A DNA stretch of 46,012 nt from assembly GCA_021648625.1 (NCBI GenBank), contig JAKISK010000004.1:1-46012 (forward strand), given 5' to 3'. Shown here one piece after another: positions 1 through 9,800 of this stretch. Under the pieces are notes generated by a model, which was not told where the DNA came from, did no database searches, and saw nothing but the letters and a program-made list of their open reading frames with translations. The position numbers and the translations under genes are program-made. The stretch comes from Thiomicrorhabdus sp. (GTDB lineage: Bacteria > Pseudomonadota > Gammaproteobacteria > Thiomicrospirales > Thiomicrospiraceae). Positions within the stretch are counted from its first letter, which is position 1. Each line of letters begins with the position of its first letter.

Positions 1-56
1 ATGCATTACTCATAAGATATACTAATCACACATTTATAAGAAAAAACCGTAAATTT

Positions 57-2675
57 ATGAAAAATACAACCGTACAACACACCCCCATGATGCAGCAATA
101 CCTAGGCATCAAAGCCGAACACCCAGAACATTTATTGTTTTATCGAATGGGCGATTTTTATGAGTTGTTTCACGACGATGCCAAAAAAGCCTCTGAGCTT
201 TTAGAAATTACCTTAACCGCTCGTGGAAAATCGGGCGGTAATGCCATTCCGATGGCGGGTATTCCGCATCATTCGGCAGAAGGCTATTTGGCTAAGTTGG
301 TTAAGCTTGGGGTGTCGGTGGCGATTTGTGAGCAAGTGGGCGATGTTGCTACCAGTAAAGGACCGGTTGAGCGCAAAGTGGTTCGAGTGATTACGCCCGG
401 CACCTTGGTGGAAGAAGCGTTACTGGAAGATAAATCTGAAAACTTGCTCGCAGCCATTTCACAACACAACAGTCATTATGGCTTGGCGTATTTGGATGTG
501 GCCAGCGGTCGGTTTGAAACCGCCGAACTCGAAACACTGACCCATTTATACGCCGAAATTGAGCGTATTAAACCCTCAGAACTGCTGTTGCCCGATGACG
601 ATCTCTTTAGACAATCGCTTGATGAATCCCTGTTAAAACGTGCTGGCGTGGTGCGCTATCCCAGCTGGCACTTTGAACCAAAAAGTTGCTTAAAACGGCT
701 TACCGATCACTTTGGCACCAAAGATTTAATTGCCTTTGGTTGCAACCAAAAGCCTGCCGCCATCAGTGCCGCGGGCAGTATTTTGCACTACGCGCAAAGC
801 ATGTTACAAAACACCCTAGGCCATATTCACACCCTGCAAACCTATTCTACCGAAGAGAGTTTGGTGTTGGATGCCATTAGCCGACGTAACTTAGAAATTG
901 ACACCAATTTAAGCGGTGGGAGCCACAATACCTTGGCGGCCATTTTGGATCAAACCGCCACCGCAATGGGGGGGAGACTTTTAAAACGTTGGTTAAATCA
1001 ACCGCTTCGCAATCAAGAAGTGATTAACGGTCGGCTGGATGCCATTAGTGCTACCTTAGAACAGCAGAGTGAGGCCGATTTTCGTCAACATCTAAAACAA
1101 ATTGGCGACTTAGAACGTATTTTAAGCCGAATCGCACTCATGTCGGCTCGGCCAAGAGACCTACTGCACTTAGGGCGTTCACTCAACACCCTACCCGATC
1201 TGCAAACGTTACTGGCACAACACAATACACCCAAATTTCAAATACTGGCACAACAGATCAACACCTTTCCAACATTAGCAAAACTGCTGGAACGCGCCAT
1301 TATTGACAACCCGCCCATATTAATTAGAGATGGCGGCGTGATCGCAGAGGGATACGATTCGGAACTGGATGAATTTAGAAATCTAAAAAATGAAGCCGGT
1401 GGCTATCTATTAGACCTTGAACAACGCGAACGCGAACGCACCGGCATTAATACGCTTAAAGTCGGTTACAACCGTGTGCATGGTTACTACATTGAAATCA
1501 GTAAACTGCACACCGCCCAAGTGCCCCCCGAGTACATTCGGCGCCAAACGCTTAAAGCACAAGAACGCTATATTATTCCCGAACTTAAAACCTTTGAAGA
1601 CAAAGTACTCAGTGCGGGCGAAAAATCCCTAGCACGAGAAAAATGGCTCTACCAACAACTGCTGGAAACCTTAAATGAATCGTTACAACCCCTACAAAAA
1701 TGTGCTTCCGCCTTGGCAGAACTGGATGTACTGGTCAACTTAGCCCTACAAGCCAACGCACTCAACCTAACCCGACCCGTATTAACCGAACAAACGGGCA
1801 TTCACATTGTGCAAGGTCGTCACCTGACGGTAGAAGCGCTCTCCTCCGAACCGTTTATTCCCAACGATACGCTGTTTACGACAGAGCGCCAATTGCAAAT
1901 TATTACCGGCCCCAATATGGGGGGTAAATCGACCTACATGCGCCAAACGGCCTTAATTACCCTCATGGCATTTATCGGCAGCTTTGTACCCGCCGAGTCC
2001 GCCACCATTGGGCCGATTGATCGTATTTTTACCCGAATTGGAGCGTCCGACGATTTAACCTCTGGTCGCTCAACGTTTATGGTGGAGATGACAGAAACCG
2101 CAAATATTTTGCATCATGCAACCCATAATTCACTGATTTTAATGGACGAAGTAGGACGCGGAACCTCTACCTTTGATGGCCTTTCTCTCGCATGGGCCAT
2201 TGCAGAACACATAGCATTAAAAACCAAAGGGCTCTGCCTGTTTGCCACCCACTACTTTGAACTCACCACCCTAGCAGAACAGTTTGATAACACCATTAAT
2301 GTGCATTTAGACGCCATAGAACACCAAGACAGCATTGTCTTTTTACACCAAGTACAAGAAGGCGCAGCCTCGCAAAGTTACGGCTTACAAGTGGCCGCAT
2401 TGGCAGGGATTCCACAATCGGTTATTCAACAGGCTAAAGAAGTGCTGTATCGTCTTGAGAGCCAGAGTATGCAACAGAGCACATTAACGCAGTCATCAGA
2501 ACCGCCGTTAAAACACACCTCCGTACAGCAGTTTGACCTATTTACCGCACAAGTCGATCCAAAACTAGAACAACTAAAAACCAAACTACAAACCATTCAA
2601 CCCGATGAAATGACGCCTAAAATGGCACTAGAAGCCCTTTATGAATTAAAAGGAGTGTTATCCACTCAAAATTAG
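57..2675 (+). CDS. mutS: DNA mismatch repair protein MutS
   Basis: MutS recognises base mismatches and small loops and, with MutL, starts methyl- or nick-directed repair in the cytoplasm. The 872-residue length is usual for the family. The mismatch-wedge FxE motif is visible as F34-Y35-E36 (GDFYELF). The C-terminal ABC-type ATPase has Walker [10 protein letters not shown] near residue 618 and Walker B/signature [15 protein letters not shown] about 80 residues later, followed by the TH motif FATHYFELT. The ATG start lies 56 bp inside the window, so most of the promoter cannot be judged. Because MutS limits slippage in simple repeats, its intactness matters for the many G/C homopolymers in this window. 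Identification is secure. Confidence 0.98.
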   Translation: MKNTTVQHTPMMQQYLGIKAEHPEHLLFYRMGDFYELFHDDAKKASELLEITLTARGKSGGNAIPMAGIPHHSAEGYLAKLVKLGVSVAICEQVGDVATSKGPVERKVVRVITPGTLVEEALLEDKSENLLAAISQHNSHYGLAYLDVASGRFETAELETLTHLYAEIERIKPSELLLPDDDLFRQSLDESLLKRAGVVRYPSWHFEPKSCLKRLTDHFGTKDLIAFGCNQKPAAISAAGSILHYAQSMLQNTLGHIHTLQTYSTEESLVLDAISRRNLEIDTNLSGGSHNTLAAILDQTATAMGGRLLKRWLNQPLRNQEVINGRLDAISATLEQQSEADFRQHLKQIGDLERILSRIALMSARPRDLLHLGRSLNTLPDLQTLLAQHNTPKFQILAQQINTFPTLAKLLERAIIDNPPILIRDGGVIAEGYDSELDEFRNLKNEAGGYLLDLEQRERERTGINTLKVGYNRVHGYYIEISKLHTAQVPPEYIRRQTLKAQERYIIPELKTFEDKVLSAGEKSLAREKWLYQQLLETLNESLQPLQKCASALAELDVLVNLALQANALNLTRPVLTEQTGIHIVQGRHLTVEALSSEPFIPNDTLFTTERQLQIITGPNMGGKSTYMRQTALITLMAFIGSFVPAESATIGPIDRIFTRIGASDDLTSGRSTFMVEMTETANILHHATHNSLILMDEVGRGTSTFDGLSLAWAIAEHIALKTKGLCLFATHYFELTTLAEQFDNTINVHLDAIEHQDSIVFLHQVQEGAASQSYGLQVAALAGIPQSVIQQAKEVLYRLESQSMQQSTLTQSSEPPLKHTSVQQFDLFTAQVDPKLEQLKTKLQTIQPDEMTPKMALEALYELKGVLSTQN

Positions 2676-2702
2676 GGTGTTCAAGAGATTATCTTGTGAT
2701 GA

Positions 2703-2722
2703 TTTTTAAGCTGCCTGTGCGG
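2703..2722 (-). CRISPR. Partial I-F-type CRISPR repeat (degenerate, single copy)
   Basis: Read on the minus strand this is CCGCACAGGCAGCTTAAAAA. From memory the 28-nt I-F repeat family ends CCGCACAGGCAGCTTAGAAA, so 19 of 20 bases agree. It is joined directly to the cas2-3 relic with the shared bases CCGCA at the junction, as expected for a deletion through microhomology. There is no second repeat and therefore no array or spacer. The other side runs straight into the 3' flank of mutS. On its own a 20-base match would be weak; the adjacent cas relic raises it. Confidence 0.45.
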
Positions 2723-2876
2723 TATTTTTACTGGCGGTTTCCGCTTGCAGTCCTTCGCTGGTAATCACGGTTTGCTAGGTTCGGTTACCTATTATTCGAT
2801 TGGCAAAGGCATCTAAAGCACGCCTAGTTTTATTAAGCGATTTTTTTTCGCATTGTGAAACAAAGGTGGCTCTTAT
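2706..2876 (-). pseudogene. Remnant of type I-F cas2-3 (cas3f), first ~60 codons
   Basis: On the minus strand the reading frame from 2876 gives ATFVSQCEKKSLNKTRRA, then DAFANRIIGNRT, a TAG stop (2775-2777), QTVITSEGLQA and TASKNTA. From memory of the family, Cas2-3 fusion proteins of subtype I-F begin with VSQCEKxAL, TRRxLDxFAxR, xRTWQTxIT and xxKNTAVACHW, so the order of motifs matches. Decay is visible: the likely start codon is ATA, the conserved Trp is TAG, and about seven codons (the KLLR region) are missing between GLQA and TASKNTA. The match stops at KNTA, where the DNA turns into a CRISPR-repeat-like sequence. No other cas gene is in the window. Inference: a relic of a lost I-F locus. 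Other helicases do not share this N-terminus. Confidence 0.68.
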
Positions 2877-2902
2877 AATGAATGGGTTTTTATTTTTATC
2901 AA

Positions 2903-2931
2903 TTGTAAAAGCACGAATAAATACATACAAT
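2903..2931 (+). promoter_or_regulatory. Putative sigma-70 promoter of vapBC
   Basis: TTGTAA (2903-2908) and TACAAT (2926-2931) are separated by 17 bp, and the vapB ATG follows 33 bp downstream with AAGGA as ribosome binding site. Predicted from sequence only. It lies just upstream of the degraded start of the opposite-strand cas relic. Confidence 0.5.
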
Positions 2932-2964
2932 GATGACTAAACTAATGCTTTAAGGACTTGCATT

Positions 2965-3165
2965 ATGCGCACTACTCTTAATGTTGATGATGACTTATAC
3001 TCTCAAGCAGTTGATTTAACCGGAATTAGTGAAAAAACGGCGCTTTTACGCGAAGGATTAAAAGCCTTAATTGAACGCGAAAGTGCCCGAAGATTAGCAC
3101 AACTTGGAGGCTCTGAATCTGGTGTAGAACATATCCCCAGACGACAACCTGAACTTATGGAGTAA
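2965..3165 (+). CDS. vapB: VapB-family antitoxin
   Basis: Small 66-residue protein opening MRTTLNVDDDLYSQA, the ribbon-helix-helix start of VapB antitoxins of the DUF2191/COG5450 type, which bind DNA as dimers and use the C-terminal tail to block the VapC nuclease. AAGGA lies 8 nt before the ATG. The gene sits 6 nt upstream of the PIN-domain gene at 3172 and shares its promoter, the usual antitoxin-first order. The protein is expected to repress its own operon. It appears intact, unlike its toxin partner. Family call is good; the exact subfamily is uncertain. Confidence 0.85.
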   Translation: MRTTLNVDDDLYSQAVDLTGISEKTALLREGLKALIERESARRLAQLGGSESGVEHIPRRQPELME

Positions 3166-3171
3166 TTTTTC

Positions 3172-3544
3172 ATGGTACTTGTTGATACCTCTATCTGGAT
3201 TGACCATTTACGCTCAAACAACCTTAAGTTAGCTAATTTGCTTGAGCAAAATCTAGTTTCTATTCACCCTATGATTATTGGTGAACTTGCTTGTGGTAAT
3301 CTTCGTAATCGTCAACAACTCTTAAACCTTTGGCAAAACTTACCTTATGCAACAGAAGCAAGCCATCATGAAACACTTTACTGCCTTGAACACCACAAAT
3401 TAATGGGAAAAGGCGTGGGGTTTATTGATCTACACCTGCTTGCCTCTACCCTGTTATCAACCAATACTCTCTTAATGGACAAATGACCGTCGTTTACAAA
3501 AACGGGCTGAGTCCCTAAAAATATCTTGGAAAAATATACACTAA
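3172..3544 (+). pseudogene. vapC: VapC-type PIN-domain toxin, frameshifted near the C-terminus
   Basis: VapC toxins are Mg-dependent PIN-fold ribonucleases. The frame from 3172 opens MVLVDTSIWIDHLR (first acidic residue of the PIN site), continues with GELACGN (second acidic residue) and GVGFIDLHLLAS (third), but stops at 3486 after 104 residues. Shifting frame by one base at the run TTAATGG (3472-3478) restores LLWTNDRRLQKRAESL up to a stop at 3542-3544, which is the family's normal end and carries the fourth conserved acidic residue (TND). One extra A around 3474-3475 explains everything. As written, the protein lacks that residue and about 20 others and is probably inactive. A sequencing error is a real alternative. 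Confidence 0.8.
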
Positions 3545-3580
3545 TTTTATTCAGTTTTTTCCTGTAATTTATCCCCCCCT

Positions 3581-5737
3581 CTATTCTTCTGTAATTTTTT
3601 TAGCATACCTGTTTAGTAAATCTATATCTTGAAAATTCTCCTTTTCTGCTTGCGTGATATTCCCATCAAAGTTCCAACCAATTGACCTATGGCCATCTGC
3701 AAGCAACTGATCCAGTTTAGTTTTTGCTTCTTTATAAAACTCTGGAAAATGCGCCAAGCGATAGAACCATAACTCTAACTTAAGGTCATTTTCTTCCTCC
3801 ATATTTTTAAAAGCCGTTTTCAGATAAGAAGCCGCTTTTGTGCTCTCGCCTCTTTCTAATAAAAACTGGGCATAGCAGGCATTCGTATTTGCGTCTTCAG
3901 GCTCCAGCTCTAATGCTTTTAAGTAAAATCTTTCTGCCTGGTCATAGTCTTTACGAACGTTCTTTAAGAAAATTGCATAGTTACCAATCTTATTTGCGTT
4001 ATCAGGCTCCAGCTCTAATGCTTTTAAATAAAAGCTTTCTGCTTGGTCATAGTCTTTACGAACATGATTTAAAAAGTCTGCATAGTTACCAGTATTATTT
4101 GTGTTATCAGGCTCCAGCTTTAATGCTTTTAAATAAAAGCTTTCTGCTTGGTCATAGTCTTTACGAACATGATTTAAAAAGTTTGCATAGTTACCATTAA
4201 GCTCTGCATCATCAGGTTTTAGCTTTAATGCTTTTAAATAAAATTTTTCTGCTTGGTCATAGTCTTTACGAACGTTCTTTAAGAAATTTGCATAGTTACC
4301 AGTATTACTTGCGTTATCAGGCTCCAGCTCTAATGCTTTTAAATAAAATTTTTCTGCTTGGTCATGGTCTTTACGAACGTCAGTTAAGAAAATTGCATAG
4401 TTACCAGTATTACTTGCGTTATCAGGCTCCAGCTTTAATGCTTTTAAATAAAAGCTTTCTGCTTGGTCATGGTCTTTACGAACGTAAGTTAAGAAAATTG
4501 CATAGTTACCAGTATTACTTGCGTTATCAGGCTCCAGCTTTAATGCTTTTAAATAAAAGCTTTCTGCCTGGTCATAGTCTTTACGAACGTCAGTTAAGAA
4601 ATTTGCATAGTTGTTCATAAGTTCATGGCTTTTCGGATAAGCCTTCAAGCCCTCACAATAAATTTTGTCCTTTTTATCATTATTAGTTTCTTGCTGCACT
4701 TTTAGCTCATACTTCCACCATGAAGGAAGTAACTTCTTAATGGCGGCCTGCTCCTCTTTGCCCAAATCCTTTTCCGCTAGATTCTCCAATTGTTTTGCAT
4801 AATTTATTGCTCTAGCCACGGCACTTTTAACAATTTCACTGTTATTAATATTTTCTTTATCAATAAGAGAGTTAAAGCCGAGTTTGTCACTAAGCAACAA
4901 CATAAATTTATCGAAACTCTCTATTTTTATTACAAAATCATTTTTATTAAGCAACTGCTTTATTCGGTCACTGATTCTATTTATATCGCGACAACACCAG
5001 TAAATGGGCTTTCTGCTTTCAATTTTTTCAAGATACCCCATTAAGCTTTCATCATTGCCTCCGTAACCGATCACAATCATCGCGTTTTCTTGCAAAACGG
5101 GAGCCAGTGCTTTTTGCCATTGAGCATCCATTTCTTCAATTTGAGAATCGGAATTATAAGGGTCAAACAAAAAATCACGGTGTATTTTCACAATGGTTGG
5201 GCGTGTCGGTGAATTAGCATTAATAAAACCGCTTAATAATTCATGCCCTAACACTAAGGGCTTGGCATCTTTTAAGTCAAACAATGCGTCTTCGGTCATG
5301 GTGTCGAAATTAGTGGTAATAACAAATTTGTTTGCCGTTTGTGCAAGCACTTGTGCTAAAAATGAATACCCAATACTTGGCTTTGCCTTATCCATATGGC
5401 GCTGTAGCTCTTGATAGCCTAGTGTGTAATTTGTCTCAAAACGCTTATCAAACAGCTTGGTATAAAATGCTGCTAAATTTGTGTCGTCAAAGTCGTCAAT
5501 GGAGTTAGTCCATTCTCTAAGTGCGCTTTCGTCAATACAACCTTTTATTTCCTTAAACCACTTTTCTGCAAACCAACCACCTGCTTTAATGCCTGAATTA
5601 ACGGATGCACCTGCGCCCAATATAAAGCCATATTTAACACAGCTTCCTTTTTTATTCGCATCACTAACGGCTTGAATAAGCTGAGATTGAGTGATTTCTT
5701 TATATGTGGTTTGAGACTTGTTTTGTGCGTTTGCCAT
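3581..5737 (-). CDS. SIR2-like domain protein with TPR array (candidate anti-phage NADase)
   Basis: 718 residues. The N-terminal ~290 residues form a SIR2-like NAD-binding domain: YGFILGAGASVNSG (GAGAS at 41-45), VITTNFDT (141-146) and KIHRDFLFD with a candidate catalytic His186, followed by VIGYGGNDESL. After a linker come seven tandem 35-residue TPR-like units (AExFYLKALxLEPDN, then NYAxFL and VRKDxDQ), then a unique tail ending at residue 718. SIR2 domains of this class in bacterial defence proteins (DSR1/2, ThsA, SIR2-HerA, SIR2-pAgo) degrade NAD after phage sensing; TPRs usually bind a partner. The gene stands alone, leftward, between two toxin-antitoxin loci, which fits a defence role. 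Function is inferred, not shown. No signal peptide or membrane segment is evident. Confidence 0.85.
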   Translation of the reverse strand: MANAQNKSQTTYKEITQSQLIQAVSDANKKGSCVKYGFILGAGASVNSGIKAGGWFAEKWFKEIKGCIDESALREWTNSIDDFDDTNLAAFYTKLFDKRFETNYTLGYQELQRHMDKAKPSIGYSFLAQVLAQTANKFVITTNFDTMTEDALFDLKDAKPLVLGHELLSGFINANSPTRPTIVKIHRDFLFDPYNSDSQIEEMDAQWQKALAPVLQENAMIVIGYGGNDESLMGYLEKIESRKPIYWCCRDINRISDRIKQLLNKNDFVIKIESFDKFMLLLSDKLGFNSLIDKENINNSEIVKSAVARAINYAKQLENLAEKDLGKEEQAAIKKLLPSWWKYELKVQQETNNDKKDKIYCEGLKAYPKSHELMNNYANFLTDVRKDYDQAESFYLKALKLEPDNASNTGNYAIFLTYVRKDHDQAESFYLKALKLEPDNASNTGNYAIFLTDVRKDHDQAEKFYLKALELEPDNASNTGNYANFLKNVRKDYDQAEKFYLKALKLKPDDAELNGNYANFLNHVRKDYDQAESFYLKALKLEPDNTNNTGNYADFLNHVRKDYDQAESFYLKALELEPDNANKIGNYAIFLKNVRKDYDQAERFYLKALELEPEDANTNACYAQFLLERGESTKAASYLKTAFKNMEEENDLKLELWFYRLAHFPEFYKEAKTKLDQLLADGHRSIGWNFDGNITQAEKENFQDIDLLNRYAKKITEE
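3886..4620 (-). repeat. Seven near-identical 105-bp tandem repeats encoding TPR units
   Basis: The block GTCATRGTCTTTACGAAC recurs at 3941, 4046, 4151, 4256, 4361, 4466 and 4571, exactly 105 bp apart, with the surrounding unit nearly identical in DNA. Each unit encodes one 35-residue TPR-like repeat of the SIR2-TPR protein. The very low divergence, including at silent positions, suggests recent duplication or gene conversion, and unit number may change by recombination without breaking the frame. Not a CRISPR array: units are coding and contiguous. Confidence 0.93.
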
Positions 5738-5937
5738 GAATGCTCTTTTACGAAAATAAATTTAGTTAATTATTGGAGCCTTCACGCAATATAAAATGCG
5801 ACTGAAAAAAGGCCTTCCCTATTTTGCAACATACAAAACGCTTTTACCTGATTAACAACGCTTGTCTAAACTAAGAACGACGCCCAGCAAATTTAAATAC
5901 AGCGATAACCCTTTAAACCATAAGCTATTTTTTTCCC

Positions 5938-5965
5938 GTAGAGACAAGGCATGCCTTGTCTCTAC
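5938..5965. repeat. 28-bp perfect palindrome overlapping the ParE stop codon
   Basis: GTAGAGACAAGGCA is followed at once by its exact complement TGCCTTGTCTCTAC. The element covers the stop codon and last bases of the toxin gene ending at 5962. Neither side carries the T-run of a typical Rho-independent terminator, so it reads more like a REP-type or mobile palindromic repeat, though a transcript could fold into a 14-bp hairpin and protect the toxin mRNA 3' end. The rest of 5738-5961, upstream of the SIR2-TPR gene, shows no other clear feature. Confidence 0.8.
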
Positions 5966-6258
5966 ATTAGCAAAAACTTTCTTAAATTACGTTCTTGTCG
6001 CATTACATGCAAGATGAACACCTTGCTGCCCTCTATCTTATAAAAGATACGACAAGGGTTCACAATAATTTCTCTGTAATTCAGATTGCTTAATTCAGGA
6101 GGTTTTCTTCCTGATTCAGGGAGGTTTTCAAGCCGGTCTACTTTATCAAAAACTGTTTGCACTAATTTTTTAGCGGCAGATACATTGCTTACTGCAATAT
6201 ACTCTGCAATGTCGTTTAGATCATCAAGTGCGGGGGATGTCCAAATTATTTTAGCCAT
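5962..6258 (-). CDS. ParE/RelE-superfamily toxin
   Basis: 98 residues with the ParE/RelE plan: IIWTSPALDDLNDIAEYIA at the start, a middle helix pair (AAKKLVQTVFDKVDRL), LPESGRKPPEL, and the strand block YREIIVNPCRIFYKI then VFILHVMRQERNL. Family members poison gyrase (ParE) or cleave mRNA on ribosomes (RelE); ParE-like features (SP-AxxDLxxIxxYI) are closer. It overlaps the antitoxin gene by 13 bp, so the two are translationally coupled. The stop codon lies inside a 28-bp palindrome. Appears intact. Confidence 0.88.
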   Translation of the reverse strand: MAKIIWTSPALDDLNDIAEYIAVSNVSAAKKLVQTVFDKVDRLENLPESGRKPPELSNLNYREIIVNPCRIFYKIEGSKVFILHVMRQERNLRKFLLM

Positions 6259-6503
6259 TTCGTCATTTTTTCTTTGGCGGCACTGCTTGAGAATGTTGCT
6301 TCATTTCTAATCGCTTGCTCGCCACGAGCCACGCCTTCAAGAATTTTCATTCGTTGTTGCATGAACTCAAAATCGTCAACATCAACCAAATAGGCAGACG
6401 GTTGACCATGCTCAGTAATTAAAACAGGCTCTTTAGTCGAGTGAAGCTCTGCTAATATTTTTGTTGCTTGTCGTTTTAACGTGGTAACCAGTTCTACTTT
6501 CAT
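6246..6503 (-). CDS. Phd/YefM-type antitoxin
   Basis: Starting at the ATG at 6503 (AGG ribosome binding site 7 nt upstream), the protein is 85 residues: MKVELVTTLKRQATKILAEL, then EPVLITEHGQPSAYLVDVDDFE, the typical Phd/YefM N-terminal DNA-binding fold, and a C-terminal helix that would wrap the toxin. A longer frame reaches 6533 but its first ten residues are hydrophobic, atypical and lack a ribosome binding site. Partner of the ParE-like toxin with a 13-bp overlap. Expected to repress its own promoter through the candidate operator at 6536-6555. Confidence 0.88.
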   Translation of the reverse strand: MKVELVTTLKRQATKILAELHSTKEPVLITEHGQPSAYLVDVDDFEFMQQRMKILEGVARGEQAIRNEATFSSSAAKEKMTKWLK

Positions 6504-6882
6504 AAAATAACCTAATAAAAAATATAATATCAAAATGTACCACTATAGTATCACAATAAACCAATGGCAGATATGGCTTTTGCATAACGGCTACGGAAAT
6601 AAAAAGAGAAAAAAGGGGACGCTCTTAAATAAGGTTTTAAATCTAAAAACCAGCCTGTGTAATGATCGGTTTGACAAGGGGGGGGGGAGAAAATATCAAA
6701 TTTAAACATAAAACCCGAACCACCAGATAAATAAATACAGTAACTCTCGTTCACTTTTTTATCAACGAATTAGGAATAAAACAAAAAGCTAAAAACAGAA
6801 TGTCTTTAAAAACTGATAAAATACCGTTGCCAAAAAATAATGGCGAAAAATTTGCTCTCTAAATAGAAAAAATGTAACGATT
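6504..6882. other. Non-coding stretch between antitoxin and mfd
   Basis: This 379-bp divergent region holds the candidate operator at 6536-6555, a run of ten G at 6678-6687, and AT-rich sequence before mfd. Short frames inside it show no recognisable protein. I see no convincing full promoter for mfd. Confidence 0.5.
6536..6555. promoter_or_regulatory. Candidate operator of the Phd/ParE operon
   Basis: The site TGTACCACTATAGTATCACA is an inverted repeat: TGT and ACA flank the perfect 8-bp palindrome ACTATAGT with equal 3-bp gaps. It lies 33 bp upstream of the antitoxin ATG, where Phd-family autoregulatory sites usually lie. Symmetry is seen; the regulatory role is inferred. Confidence 0.4.
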
Positions 6883-9800
6883 ATGACGACCACACCTCTA
6901 AGCACTAAACATATTACTTTAAAAGGCCTACGTTCTTTTTGGGGGGCTTTAAACCCGACGGAAAGCGCCCTTGCCATTGCCAATACGTACCAGCAATCTG
7001 ATGGGTTGATTGTGGTGTTAACGCAAGACAGTCAAACGGCTAATCAGCTTCAAGAGGCCTTAGCGTTCTTTTTACCTGAAGACCATAATATTCTTTCGTT
7101 TCCTGAGTGGGAGACGTTGCCTTACGATCAATTTTCGCCGCATCAAGATATTATTTCGGAACGCCTTAAAACGTTATATCGCTTGCCCAATTTAAAACAG
7201 GGTATTTTAATTTTACCAATCTCTACGGTGATTCAAAAAATTGTACCGTTGGATTACATTCAACACTTTACCTTTTTATTGGCTTGTGGCGATACGTTAG
7301 AAATAGAACCTTTTACTCAAAAACTTGAGGCGAGCAGTTATCAGCGTGTTAGCCAGGTAATGGAGCATGGAGAGTTTGCGATTAGGGGCTCTATTATTGA
7401 TCTCTTTCCGATGGGCAGCAAAACCCCTTTTAGAATTGATTTGTTTGATGATGAAATTGAGACCATTCGCAGCTTTAACCCAGATAATCAACGCTCTATT
7501 GAACAGATAAATGAGATTAAACTTCTTCCTGCAAAAGAGTTTAATTTTACCGATCAAGGCATTGATCTGTTTAGACAAAAATTTAAGCAATATTTTGGTG
7601 ACGAGGCAAGAAAAGCACAGATATATAAAGCGGTATCTGATAAACAGTCTGTTGGAGGATTGGAATACTACCTGCCGTTTTTTCACCAAAACTTAACCAC
7701 TTTATTTGAGTACCTTCCTTCCAATACGCTATTTTTTGACTTTAACGATGGCGATGCACCAAGCAACCAAAACCGTATAAATAGCTTAGACAGTACGCTT
7801 GAAAAAATTCAATTGGAGTACCAAGAGCGTTATCAAGTTGGGCAACACAACCCAGATTTTCCTCTGCTCAAGCCTGAAGAAATTATTTTAAGTACCACGG
7901 CGTTTTTAACCGCACTCAAAGCTTACCATCGCATTACGTTAGAGCCGTGTGTCTCGTCCAAAAACACCACAAATTTTGCCACCAAAACATTGCCCGACCT
8001 CAGTATTCAATCGCAAAGTGATTACCCGCTTGCCAAGCTTAATGCTTTTTTAGACCACTACACTGGACACGTTATTTTTAGTGCCGAAAGTACTGGACGC
8101 AGAGAGACGTTACTTACCCTGCTGGCCAAACACAAACATAAACCGCGCATTGTCGAAGGCTGGAAAGAGGCATTAGAACACAGCCAGGGACGCTCTAAAA
8201 CGCCTTCTATTTTCGTAAGCCCGCTTGAAGAGTCTGTTTACACCGAGCAGTTATGCATTTTGTCGGAGTCGCAAATTTTTGGCAAAACGGTGATTCAAAA
8301 ACGTCGCCGTAAGCGCAAACATAATGACTTTGACAGTGCCATTAGCAACCTAATTGAGCTTGATATTGGCAGCCCAATTGTGCATATCGACCACGGTGTC
8401 GGTCGCTATTTAGGGTTAGAGAGCCTAAACATTAATGACGAAGAAAAAGAGTTTTTGATGGTGCAATACGCGAGCGATGCCAAGCTTTATGTGCCTGTGA
8501 CCTCGTTGCACCTTATTAGTCGTTACACAGGGGCAACGCCAGAAACGGCACCTCTTCACAAACTAGGCAGTGATCGCTGGGAGAAAGCTAAGCGCAAAGC
8601 GGCCGAAAAAGTACACGACGTGGCCGCTGAACTGTTGGATATTTACGCCCAACGTGCCGCGCGACCAGGCTATGCCTTTAAAACCCCTGCCGAAGCGTAC
8701 CAACGTTTTTCGGCCAGCTTTCCGTTTGAAGAGACGCCCGATCAACAACAAGCCATTGATGCGGTGTTTGATGACATGCATTCCGACAAACCAATGGATC
8801 GCCTAATTTGTGGCGACGTGGGCTTTGGTAAAACCGAGGTGGCAATGCGCGCGGCTTTTATTGCGGCTTACGATGGCAAGCAAGTGGCTATTTTAGTGCC
8901 CACCACCCTGCTGGCACACCAGCATCATGAAAACTTTAAAAATCGCTTTGCCGATTGGCCGATGCGCATTGAAGTCCTCTCTCGTTTTCAAACGCCTAAA
9001 GAACAAAAGAAGGTGCTGGAAGACCTTAAAAATGGTCAAGTTGACATTATTATTGGTACGCACAAACTGATCCAAAAAGATGTTCACTATCAAGAGTTAG
9101 GGTTAATCATCGTAGATGAAGAACACCGTTTTGGGGTGCGTCAAAAAGAGCAACTGAAAAAAATGCGTGCCGAAGTGGATATTTTAACCATGACCGCCAC
9201 GCCTATTCCGCGCACGCTTAATATGGCGATGAATGATTTGCGAGACCTGTCTATCATTGCCTCACCCCCTGCCAAACGCCTTGCGGTACAAACCTTTGTG
9301 CAGGAGTGGAACGATGACGTGGTAAGAGAGGCTTCGCTACGAGAAATTCGCCGTGGTGGTCAGGTGTATGTTCTTTACAATCAAGTCTCTAAAATAGAGC
9401 AGATGGTTGAACACATTCAAACATTAATTCCAGAAGCTAAGGTTAGCTTTGCCCACGGTCAAATGAATGAACGTGAGCTGGAATCGGTGATGGAGGACTT
9501 TTATCACCGTCGTTACAATATTTTGGTCTGCTCCACAATTATTGAAACGGGCATAGACATTCCTACGGCCAACACGATCTTAATTGATAGAGCCGATAAG
9601 TTTGGCTTGGCGCAACTGCATCAACTGCGGGGGCGCGTAGGACGTTCGCACCACCGTGCTTACGCCTATCTGTTTACCGCTGACAAAGCGTCGATTTCAA
9701 AAGATGCCGAAAAACGCCTGACCGCCATCGCTAAATACAACACTTTGGGGGCTGGGTTTATTTTGGCCAGCCACGATTTGGAAATACGTGGCGCGGGTGA

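Noticed and set aside
2676-2700. Small hairpin CAAGA/TCTTG after mutS as its terminator
   Set aside because: Only a 5-bp stem with a weak T tract; cannot be separated from chance.
3838-4620. Two plus-strand frames of 120 and 130 codons with repeated LLLNKxFLLGHSLYE text
   Set aside because: They are antisense readings of the TPR-encoding 105-bp repeats; no start signals or independent homology.
3886-4620. Possible CRISPR array because of seven regularly spaced repeats
   Set aside because: Units are contiguous, 105 bp, coding and without unique spacers.
6551-6754. 67-codon minus frame between antitoxin and mfd
   Set aside because: Runs through a G10 tract, has low-complexity composition and no recognisable motif or ribosome binding site.
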